Source: Oscillospiraceae bacterium
GTDB taxonomy: Bacteria > Bacillota_A > Clostridia > Oscillospirales > Acutalibacteraceae
DNA: 5,313 nucleotides
Direction of reading: 5' to 3'
Assembly (NCBI GenBank): GCA_003519645.1
Contig: DOWI01000046.1
Location: 3,834-9,146, forward strand
How positions within the stretch are numbered: position 1 is the first letter of the stretch; every line of letters begins with the position of its first letter. Under the pieces are notes generated by a model. That model was not told where the DNA came from. It searched no databases and was given only the letters and a program-made list of their open reading frames with translations. This document shows positions 1-5,313 of this stretch, piece after piece. The translations under genes were made by a program, and so were the position numbers.

Positions 1-699
1 AAGACCGCCCGAGAGAGAGGTTGCGGTTTCAATCGAATCAGCCAGACGACTTCGTATATCAGGGGATATCACCAAACGGTCAATAACAATTTCAATGGTA
101 TGCTTTTTGTTTTTTTCAATCTTGATGGTTTCGGAAAGATCGTAAATGATTCCGTCCACCCTTACCCGCACAAAGCCTGATTTGCGCGCTGATTCAAATT
201 CTTTAACATGCTCTCCCTTACGCCCTCTGACCATCGGTGCAAGAATCTGTATACGCGTATCCTGTGGAAGCTCTAGAATTTTATCCACAATCTGATCGAC
301 TGTTTGTTGTCTGATCTCTCGTCTGCATATTGGACAATGAGGAATACCGATTCTTGCAAAAAGAAGACGCATATAGTCAAAAATTTCGGTTACCGTACCG
401 ACGGTTGATCTTGGATTTTTTGATGTTGTTTTCTGGTCAATTGAAATTGCAGGAGACAAGCCTTCAATTGTATCAACATCAGGCTTGTCCATTTGCCCTA
501 AAAACATACGAGCATAGGATGATAGACTTTCAACATATCTGCGCTGTCCCTCAGCGTAAATTGTGTCAAAAGCAAGCGAAGATTTTCCCGAGCCTGACAA
601 TCCGGTAAATACAACAAGCTTATCCCTCGGTATTTCAATATTTATATTTTTAAGATTATGCTCTCGTGCTCCCTTGATTATGAGCTTTGAATTCTGCAT
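1..699 (-). CDS. uvrA: UvrA, excinuclease ABC subunit A (N-terminal 233 residues, cut by window edge)
   Basis: UvrA is the ATPase that finds bulky DNA lesions and loads UvrB in nucleotide excision repair in the cytoplasm. I translated this frame by hand; it is open to base 1, so only 233 residues of a protein usually about 940 long are present. Visible features are the first ABC nucleotide-binding start ([10 protein letters not shown], residues 10-19), Walker A GLSGSGKS (33-40), the UvrA signature region [15 protein letters not shown] (50-64), the Q-loop-side stretch [11 protein letters not shown] (80-90), [12 protein letters not shown] (95-106), and a Cys pair CPIC (122-125) where a zinc module begins. 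The UvrB-binding region follows, including RGRKGEH (158-164). The ATG at 697-699 is supported by an AAAGGA-type ribosome binding site about 8 bases upstream. It lies 57 bases after uvrB with no terminator between, so it is probably the last visible gene of a radC-uvrB-uvrA operon. The residue after the second Cys is Arg rather than the usual Gly, a minor variation. Confidence 0.97.
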   Translation of the reverse strand, partial: MQNSKLIIKGAREHNLKNINIEIPRDKLVVFTGLSGSGKSSLAFDTIYAEGQRRYVESLSSYARMFLGQMDKPDVDTIEGLSPAISIDQKTTSKNPRSTVGTVTEIFDYMRLLFARIGIPHCPICRREIRQQTVDQIVDKILELPQDTRIQILAPMVRGRKGEHVKEFESARKSGFVRVRVDGIIYDLSETIKIEKNKKHTIEIVIDRLVISPDIRSRLADSIETATSLSGGL

Positions 700-707
700 T
701 AAAAATA

Positions 708-715
708 TCCTTTCC
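708..715 (-). promoter_or_regulatory. Ribosome binding site of uvrA
   Basis: On the minus strand the bases read GGAAAGGA, ending 8 bases before the ATG at 697-699. This purine-rich site supports that codon as the uvrA start. Confidence 0.7.
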
Positions 716-756
716 GGGTTCTATGCGATAATAATATAAACCGATTACGATTATTT

Positions 757-2712
757 TCAGCCCTGTAGCTTTTTGATCCGGTCACGCAGATAGGCTGCAT
801 GCTCAAATTCAAGAAGAAGAGCAGCGTTTTTCATTTCCCTTGTCAGCTCCTCTATCAGCTTCATGCGCTCAGCTCTAGACAACTTCTTTGAAGATTTGTC
901 TGCAGACTTTCCGTGTGATGTAATTTCTATAATTTCTCGAACGTCTTTGTTTATACTCCGCGGTGTTATACCGTGTTTTTGATTATACTGCATCTGGATT
1001 TCGCGGCGTCGGTTTGTTTCATTTATAGCACGCTCCATAGAAGGCGTGACACTGTCGGCGTACATGATAACCAATCCCTGAACATTACGCGCCGCGCGTC
1101 CGATGGTCTGTATCAGGGATGTTTCGGAGCGCAAAAAGCCTTCTTTATCCGCATCCAGAATGGCGACAAGTGAAACCTCAGGCAAATCAAGTCCTTCACG
1201 CAACAGATTTATGCCCACCAAAACATCGAACTCCCCCAACCGTAGGTCACGGATAATTTCCATTCGCTCCATGGTATCAATATCATGATGCATATATCTG
1301 ACCTTGATGCCGTTGTCATCAAAATATTTTGTCAGATCCTCCGCCATTTTTTTGGTAAGGGTTGTGACCAAAACACGCTCGTTACGCTCAGAACGTTCAC
1401 GTATTTCGGCCATAAGGTCATCAATCTGTCCCTCAACCGGTTTCACAATAATCTCGGGATCAATTAGCCCTGTCGGGCGAATCACCTGTTCAACAATCTG
1501 CGCGCTGTGCTGGCGCTCAAATTGGCCGGGGGTTGCGCTTACAAAAACTACTTGATTGATGTGGTTATAAAATTCCTCAAAATTAAGTGGACGGTTATCG
1601 TATGCACTGGGCAAGCGAAATCCGTAATCAATCAGACTCTTCTTCCTTGCAAAATCTCCGCCGAACATTCCGCGTACCTGCGGCAACATAACATGTGATT
1701 CATCCACCATGAGAAGAAAATCATCCGGAAAGTGATCCAGCAACGTATAGGGTATGCTGCCGGGCTCCCGGCCAGATAAAACCCGTGAGTAGTTTTCAAT
1801 ACCTTTGCAAATTCCAATCTCCTGGAGCATCTCTATATCGTAGCGGGTGCGTTGAAGAATCCGCTGTGCCTCCAGCAGCTTTCCTTCCTGCTTAAAAAAC
1901 TCCACCCTTTCATCTAACTCTTTTTCAATGTTGGCAATGGCCTCCTCCATTTTTTCAGGCGGAACAATATAATGGGATGCCGGATATATTGCAACATGGT
2001 TTACTACGCCTTTAAGCTCGCCCGTTAGGGGATTAATTTCACTGATTCTGTCGATTTCATCACCAAAAAACTCGATTCTGATTACCGTTTCGCCCGAATA
2101 CGCAGGGAAAATCTCGACAACATCACCACGAACTCTAAATTTATTGCGTACAAAATTAATATCATTGCGCTCATACTGAATTTCAACCAGCTTCGCCAAC
2201 AGATCATCTCGTTTTTTCTTCATACCGGGACGTAGAGAGATAACCTGACTGCGATAATCTATTGGACTACCCAAGCTGTAAATACAAGATACGCTCGCAA
2301 CGATAATAACATCCCGCCTCTCGGCAAGCGCCGATGTTGCGGAATGTCGTAGCTTATCTATTTCTTCATTAATTGCCGAATCCTTTTCAATATAGGTATC
2401 GGTCGAGGGTAAATAAGCTTCCGGCTGATAATAATCATAATAGCTAACAAAATATTCGACAGCATTATCGGGGAAAAATTCACGGAATTCACTGCAAAGC
2501 TGTGCTGCCAGTGTTTTATTGTGCGCCAGAACAAGTGTCGGGCGGTTTATATTCGCAATGACATTCGCCATGGTAAAGGTTTTACCCGAACCGGTTACCC
2601 CAAGCAATGACTGTTCCCGCATCCCCTGCAAAATTCCATTGGATAATGCTTCAATGGCCGCGGGCTGGTCACCCGTCGGCTTATATTCTGATTTAAGACA
2701 AAAACAATCCAT
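757..2712 (-). CDS. uvrB: UvrB, excinuclease ABC subunit B (651 aa)
   Basis: UvrB is the DNA-damage-verifying helicase-like subunit of nucleotide excision repair; UvrA loads it at lesions and it then recruits UvrC for incision. With the chosen start the protein is 651 residues, close to the usual 660-670. In order: the N-terminal [12 protein letters not shown] (9-20); Walker A GVTGSGKT (38-45); the damage-probing beta-hairpin region [10 protein letters not shown] (91-100); Walker B/DEAD-type DESH (337-340); helicase motif SATP (392-395); [10 protein letters not shown] (500-509); the arginine-finger motif QTIGRAARN (535-543); and a C-terminal UVR domain (about 615-650) that contacts UvrC. All key motifs look intact. 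The frame stays open to an ATG at 2773-2775, but that start would add 21 residues unlike the family and overlap radC. The ATG at 2710-2712 has a GGAGG site 6 bases upstream and gives the family-like N-terminus. It starts 31 bases after radC and precedes uvrA by 57 bases, as in a uvrBA operon. Confidence 0.98.
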   Translation of the reverse strand: MDCFCLKSEYKPTGDQPAAIEALSNGILQGMREQSLLGVTGSGKTFTMANVIANINRPTLVLAHNKTLAAQLCSEFREFFPDNAVEYFVSYYDYYQPEAYLPSTDTYIEKDSAINEEIDKLRHSATSALAERRDVIIVASVSCIYSLGSPIDYRSQVISLRPGMKKKRDDLLAKLVEIQYERNDINFVRNKFRVRGDVVEIFPAYSGETVIRIEFFGDEIDRISEINPLTGELKGVVNHVAIYPASHYIVPPEKMEEAIANIEKELDERVEFFKQEGKLLEAQRILQRTRYDIEMLQEIGICKGIENYSRVLSGREPGSIPYTLLDHFPDDFLLMVDESHVMLPQVRGMFGGDFARKKSLIDYGFRLPSAYDNRPLNFEEFYNHINQVVFVSATPGQFERQHSAQIVEQVIRPTGLIDPEIIVKPVEGQIDDLMAEIRERSERNERVLVTTLTKKMAEDLTKYFDDNGIKVRYMHHDIDTMERMEIIRDLRLGEFDVLVGINLLREGLDLPEVSLVAILDADKEGFLRSETSLIQTIGRAARNVQGLVIMYADSVTPSMERAINETNRRREIQMQYNQKHGITPRSINKDVREIIEITSHGKSADKSSKKLSRAERMKLIEELTREMKNAALLLEFEHAAYLRDRIKKLQG

Positions 2713-2718
2713 CGAAAT

Positions 2719-2723
2719 CCTCC
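2719..2723 (-). promoter_or_regulatory. Ribosome binding site deciding the uvrB start
   Basis: The minus strand reads GGAGG, part of ACGGAGGAT, 6 bases before the ATG at 2710-2712. The longer upstream ATG at 2773-2775 would place the start inside radC, so this site favours the shorter uvrB. Confidence 0.85.
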
Positions 2724-2743
2724 GTAGATTGATCACATATGTA

Positions 2744-3451
2744 TTAGCGGTTGGTTGGCTTAAACAGTGAAGCAAGCGCAGACGTGCTCCTCATGGATAC
2801 AAAATCATCCTCGGCAACAATCAGATGATCCACAAGCTGTATACCGGCAACATATAAAGCATTTGTGATTGCCTTTGTGCTTTGCTGATCCTCAAGGCTT
2901 GGAAGAGCAAACCCGCTCGGATGATTATGTGCCAGAACAACCGCGGTGGCGTGATTTCTGATTGCCTGCTCCAATATTCTTCGAACGTGAATTTCGGTAG
3001 CATTCATACTGCCTTCGGACACAAACGAGGAATGAAGCACCTTGCATTTATTATCCAGGCAGACTAATAGAACCTTTTCGTTATACTCACCAAAGAATTT
3101 TGGCAGCACATACTGCCCCATTTTTTCTGTACTGTCAAGAATCATATCCTTTGAAAGCTCGCTATTATAGTATTCGCGAATCAGCTGACCGCTAAAACGA
3201 ACCAGCGTCGCCGAACCCGGGGTCATCCCTTTGACATTTAGCAAATCATCATACGAAGCCTTCAAAACGCCGGACAGGCTTCCAAAGGTGTCCAGCAATT
3301 CATGTGCAATTTCATTTGTGTCCTTACGGGGAATACCGAAAAAAAGCAGCATTTCAAGAATCTGATGGGGCTCAAATCCCTGTAATCCATCCCTAAGAAA
3401 CCTCTTCTTTATACGTTCACGATGCCCTTGGTGCAATCCACCGCTACCCAT
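2744..3451 (-). CDS. radC: RadC/JAB-domain protein, clostridial short form (235 aa)
   Basis: This is a RadC-family (UPF0758) protein with an MPN/JAMM metalloprotease-like fold. Despite the name, its biochemical role is unsettled; early links to DNA repair in E. coli were later disputed. The N-terminal half (about 7-90) begins [13 protein letters not shown] and contains a helix-hairpin-helix-like stretch around [12 protein letters not shown] (70-81), which may bind DNA. The C-terminal JAB domain (about 105-230) carries the complete metal-site signature H175-x-H177, S185, D188 within [16 protein letters not shown] possible catalytic glutamate lies near E122/E125, about 50 residues before it. 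The stretch normally reading HPRE in many RadC proteins is HVRR here (155-158). The ATG at 3449-3451 has an AGGGGG site 9 bases upstream and lies about 40 bases after a predicted SOS promoter. It is followed closely by uvrB, so it appears to be the first gene of a DNA-damage-inducible operon. Family assignment is firm; function is not. Confidence 0.94.
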   Translation of the reverse strand: MGSGGLHQGHRERIKKRFLRDGLQGFEPHQILEMLLFFGIPRKDTNEIAHELLDTFGSLSGVLKASYDDLLNVKGMTPGSATLVRFSGQLIREYYNSELSKDMILDSTEKMGQYVLPKFFGEYNEKVLLVCLDNKCKVLHSSFVSEGSMNATEIHVRRILEQAIRNHATAVVLAHNHPSGFALPSLEDQQSTKAITNALYVAGIQLVDHLIVAEDDFVSMRSTSALASLFKPTNR

Positions 3452-3460
3452 ATGATTCAG

Positions 3461-3466
3461 CCCCCT
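3461..3466 (-). promoter_or_regulatory. Ribosome binding site of radC
   Basis: The minus strand reads AGGGGG, 9 bases before the ATG at 3449-3451. It is less canonical than the uvrB site but is the only purine-rich stretch at a suitable distance. Confidence 0.6.
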
Positions 3467-3476
3467 GTAAACCCTA

Positions 3477-3490
3477 CGGACAAATGTTTG
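3477..3490. promoter_or_regulatory. LexA (DinR) operator, SOS box, ahead of radC-uvrB-uvrA
   Basis: The plus strand reads CGGACAAATGTTTG. Compared with the Gram-positive LexA palindrome CGAAC-N4-GTTCG, eight of ten arm positions match; against the more relaxed Bacillus form CGAACRNRYGTTYG it differs only at the third base. It sits immediately downstream of the -10 element at 3499-3504, covering roughly +2 to +15 of the predicted transcript, a position where a bound repressor would block transcription. The genes downstream are repair genes, and uvrBA is a known LexA target in Bacillus subtilis. The match and position are seen in the sequence; LexA binding is inferred. Confidence 0.8.
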
Positions 3491-3498
3491 TTCTTTTC

Positions 3499-3527
3499 AT
3501 TATAGCAAATATTCTTTAATTTGAAAA
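3499..3527 (-). promoter_or_regulatory. SigA-type promoter of the radC-uvrB-uvrA operon
   Basis: On the minus strand the -35 element TTTTCA (3522-3527, four of six matches to TTGACA) is followed by 17 bases and a perfect TATAAT (3499-3504). A TG one base upstream of it makes an extended -10. The predicted transcription start is near 3492, giving a leader of about 40 bases before the radC ATG. The spacing, the perfect -10 and the adjoining LexA box make this a credible main promoter for the three repair genes. Confidence 0.8.
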
Positions 3528-3629
3528 GGGCTGTATCACAACAATTAATTTCCTTTACAATTACTGATAGTTGAACCAATTCATCTATTAAAATCAGCCG
3601 AAAATCAGATGGGGGTAAGGGCTTTATAC

Positions 3630-5313
3630 TCATGATGTAACAGATACAAGTTCATCCTTCACTTCCTGTTCTTTCAACAACTGCTGCAAAGGCTCTAAAT
3701 CTTCATAGAAAACCACAATTAAATCATTATTTTTTGCATTATTAATTGCTTCCTTTAGAGCGTCCAACTCTTTTTGTATAATTTGAATTTTTTGTTGGTC
3801 AAATCCGTTTTTAATAATCTCATCATAAAATAAGCGCGCCACTTCAAAATCACGGCGGTTTCTTTTATTGGCGTCTTCCTTAATATAAATCTGATCGAAT
3901 ACCCTAGAACAAAATTCCCCCACGGATTTGATAGAGTCATCTTTTCTGTCGCCCGGCATCCCGATTACGCCCACCAGTCTTGCATACCCAATATTCTTAC
4001 ATGCCTTAACTACCTGTTCATAACCAGCAAGATTGTGCCCGTAGTCCAGCATGACACGGAAATTTTTTATATAATAAAGGTTAAATCTTCCGGAATTCAT
4101 TTCAAAGGATTTCAGTCCCTCTGCAATCATATAAAACGGGATTCTTAAAGCATAAAGGGCTGCGGTTGCAGCCAAAGAATTTTCTATATTGCATTCAATC
4201 TGCCCTCCTAGAGTAATCGGGATATCGGGAATCTGAACAATATTGATTACCTTATCTCGGTCCCGCACTTTAATCCAATCATCCTGTGTAAATACGTGGA
4301 TATAATTCCTGAAATCATCTTGCTGTATTTCTTTTTTTGAAAAAAGAATGATGTCAGCCTTGGTTCGGTTCATTAAATAAGGCGTCATACCGTCATCCGC
4401 ATTTAATACAGCATACCCTTCTTTTTTTACCGCTTCGGTCACCACCGATTTTACAAAAGCAAGATCCTCAAGTGTCTCAATTCCGTCCAAACCAAGATGA
4501 TCCTCCGCAATGTTCATAATGATACCAACATCTGCAAGGTTATAACCAAGCCCTCCCCGCAGAATACCCCCGCGCGCGGTTTCCAGAACGGCAACGTCAA
4601 TCATTTTATTGGACAGCAGGGTTCTTGCGCTTCTCGGCCCGGAATTGTCACCCTTACAGATACACTTATCTGCGATATATGTGCCGGTTGTGCTGGTCTT
4701 CCCTACCGATTTACCTGCAAGAGACAGAACATGGCTGATCAAACGAATCGTAGTGGTTTTTCCATTCGTCCCTGTAACCGAAACAATTGGGAAGTGATAC
4801 GATTCTTTATTTGGAAAAAGATGATCCACAATATCAACCGCTACATCACGTGGTTTGCCTTCACTGGGATAAATGTGCATACGAATACCCGGAGCAGTGT
4901 TCACTTCCACGATTGCCCCGCCGGTTTCTATAATTGATTTAGAAATATCGTCCGTTATGATGTCGATACCGGCAATATCAATGCCGATTGCGTTTGCCGC
5001 AAGTACGGCAAGCTCTGCGTTTTCGGGATGAATGATATCGGTACAGTCAATTGCTGTTCCGCCGGTGCTTAAATTGCCGTTTGTTCTCAGCTTCACAGTC
5101 TGACCTTCATCGGGAATCGAGTCAACGGTTAAACCGCTTTCCCCAAGAATATCTTGCGATACGCTGTCCAGCTTGATTTTTGTGAGAGGTTTTTCATGAT
5201 TCTCCCCACGATTTTCACTCATGTTTACCATCTCGACGAGTTCTTTGACTGTATGGTGCCCGTCTCCGATTACCATAGCCGGAAGCCGCTCAGCCACAGC
5301 GCTTACCTTATCT
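3630..5313 (-). CDS. cphA: Cyanophycin synthetase (C-terminal 560 residues, N-terminus beyond window)
   Basis: CphA makes cyanophycin, a polymer with an aspartate backbone and arginine side chains, using ATP (EC 6.3.2.29 and 6.3.2.30); the product is a cytoplasmic nitrogen store. The frame is open to the right edge; a GTG at 5295-5297 is not the start, because codons upstream of it continue the family sequence (KVSAVAERLPAMVIGDG). About 320 residues of a usual 870-900 are missing. Numbering from the first visible residue, the ATP-grasp domain's end shows HEKPLTKIKLD (39-49), NGNLSTGGTAIDCTD (78-92), AGIDI (114-118) and EVNTAPGIRMHIYPSEGKPR (136-155). The Mur-ligase-like domain follows: P-loop VTGTNGKTTT (179-188), GPRSA (225-229), ETARGGILRGGLGY (244-257), EDHLGLDG (270-277), LNADD (303-307), SGRFN (407-411) and DYGHN (423-427). 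These motifs and the two-domain fusion separate it from MurE. No cyanophycinase gene (cphB) is visible; it could lie upstream outside the window. Confidence 0.93.
   Translation of the reverse strand, partial: DKVSAVAERLPAMVIGDGHHTVKELVEMVNMSENRGENHEKPLTKIKLDSVSQDILGESGLTVDSIPDEGQTVKLRTNGNLSTGGTAIDCTDIIHPENAELAVLAANAIGIDIAGIDIITDDISKSIIETGGAIVEVNTAPGIRMHIYPSEGKPRDVAVDIVDHLFPNKESYHFPIVSVTGTNGKTTTIRLISHVLSLAGKSVGKTSTTGTYIADKCICKGDNSGPRSARTLLSNKMIDVAVLETARGGILRGGLGYNLADVGIIMNIAEDHLGLDGIETLEDLAFVKSVVTEAVKKEGYAVLNADDGMTPYLMNRTKADIILFSKKEIQQDDFRNYIHVFTQDDWIKVRDRDKVINIVQIPDIPITLGGQIECNIENSLAATAALYALRIPFYMIAEGLKSFEMNSGRFNLYYIKNFRVMLDYGHNLAGYEQVVKACKNIGYARLVGVIGMPGDRKDDSIKSVGEFCSRVFDQIYIKEDANKRNRRDFEVARLFYDEIIKNGFDQQKIQIIQKELDALKEAINNAKNNDLIVVFYEDLEPLQQLLKEQEVKDELVSVTS

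Larger units (their letters stand above)
3452..3629. other. Spacer between cphA and radC
   Basis: These 178 bases hold no gene. The half next to radC contains its ribosome binding site, LexA box and promoter. The half next to the cphA stop (about 3530-3629) is AT-rich, and I see no hairpin followed by a T-run on the minus strand that would be a clear terminator for cphA. Two short direct repeats are present: AAAATCAG at 3590-3597 and 3601-3608, and AAGGGCTKTAT (K = G or T) at 3526-3536 and 3617-3627. Confidence 0.75.

Noticed and set aside
330..608. Plus-strand open frame of 92 codons antisense to uvrA
   Set aside because: The minus strand here encodes the UvrA Walker A and following conserved blocks; the plus-strand frame is a shadow.
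700..756. Possible separate promoter or terminator between uvrB and uvrA
   Set aside because: The stretch is AT-rich with a TATATT-like run but has no paired -35, and no hairpin with a T-run; it looks like an ordinary intra-operon gap.
2729..2742. Possible second LexA box around CACATATGTA between radC and uvrB
   Set aside because: Only the central CATATG core resembles the operator; the outer arms fail, and no good promoter sits beside it.
2713..2775. Longer uvrB beginning at the ATG at 2773-2775, adding 21 residues
   Set aside because: It would overlap the radC end, the extra residues do not resemble UvrB N-termini, and a GGAGG site points to the ATG at 2710-2712.
4497..4937. Plus-strand open frame of 146 codons antisense to cphA
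   Set aside because: It lies wholly within the strongly conserved Mur-ligase and ATP-grasp coding region of cphA, and its protein has no recognisable domain.
5295..5297. GTG as the start codon of cphA
   Set aside because: The frame continues upstream to the window edge with family-like residues (DKVSA), and a start here would remove most of the ATP-grasp domain.

Overview
The window carries four protein genes, all on the minus strand, so transcription runs from high to low coordinates. The order is a cyanophycin synthetase gene (cphA, cut by the right edge), a RadC/JAB-domain gene (radC), uvrB, and uvrA (cut by the left edge). I found no RNA gene, mobile element, CRISPR array or plus-strand gene. 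The moderate base composition, the compact short RadC variant, the Gram-positive type LexA box and strong GGAGG-type ribosome binding sites suggest a low- to mid-GC Firmicute. The RadC N-terminus in particular points to Clostridia, probably the Oscillospirales/Ruminococcaceae group. This assignment is inferred from recalled family features, not from a search.

Right part (3630-5313): the C-terminal two thirds of CphA, made of the end of its ATP-grasp domain and the whole Mur-ligase-like domain. CphA polymerises aspartate and arginine into cyanophycin, a nitrogen and carbon reserve. The gene is out of functional step with the DNA-repair genes that follow and is separated from them by 178 bases.

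Spacer (3452-3629): no gene and no convincing terminator for cphA. Next to radC it holds a well-formed minus-strand promoter: an extended, perfect TATAAT -10, a 17-base spacer and a 4/6 -35. Just downstream of the predicted transcription start is a near-consensus LexA (DinR) operator. This is the most informative regulatory signal in the window.

Left part (1-3451): radC, uvrB and uvrA follow one another with gaps of 31 and 57 bases and no visible terminator between them, so they look like one operon driven by the SOS promoter. UvrA and UvrB are the damage-recognition proteins of nucleotide excision repair. RadC is a JAMM-motif protein of unsettled function, and its placement as the first gene of a uvrBA operon under an apparent LexA box ties it to the damage response. 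None of the encoded proteins is a new family. The points worth a second look are the regulation, the radC-uvrBA linkage, a RadC motif variant and the presence of cphA in a probable heterotroph.
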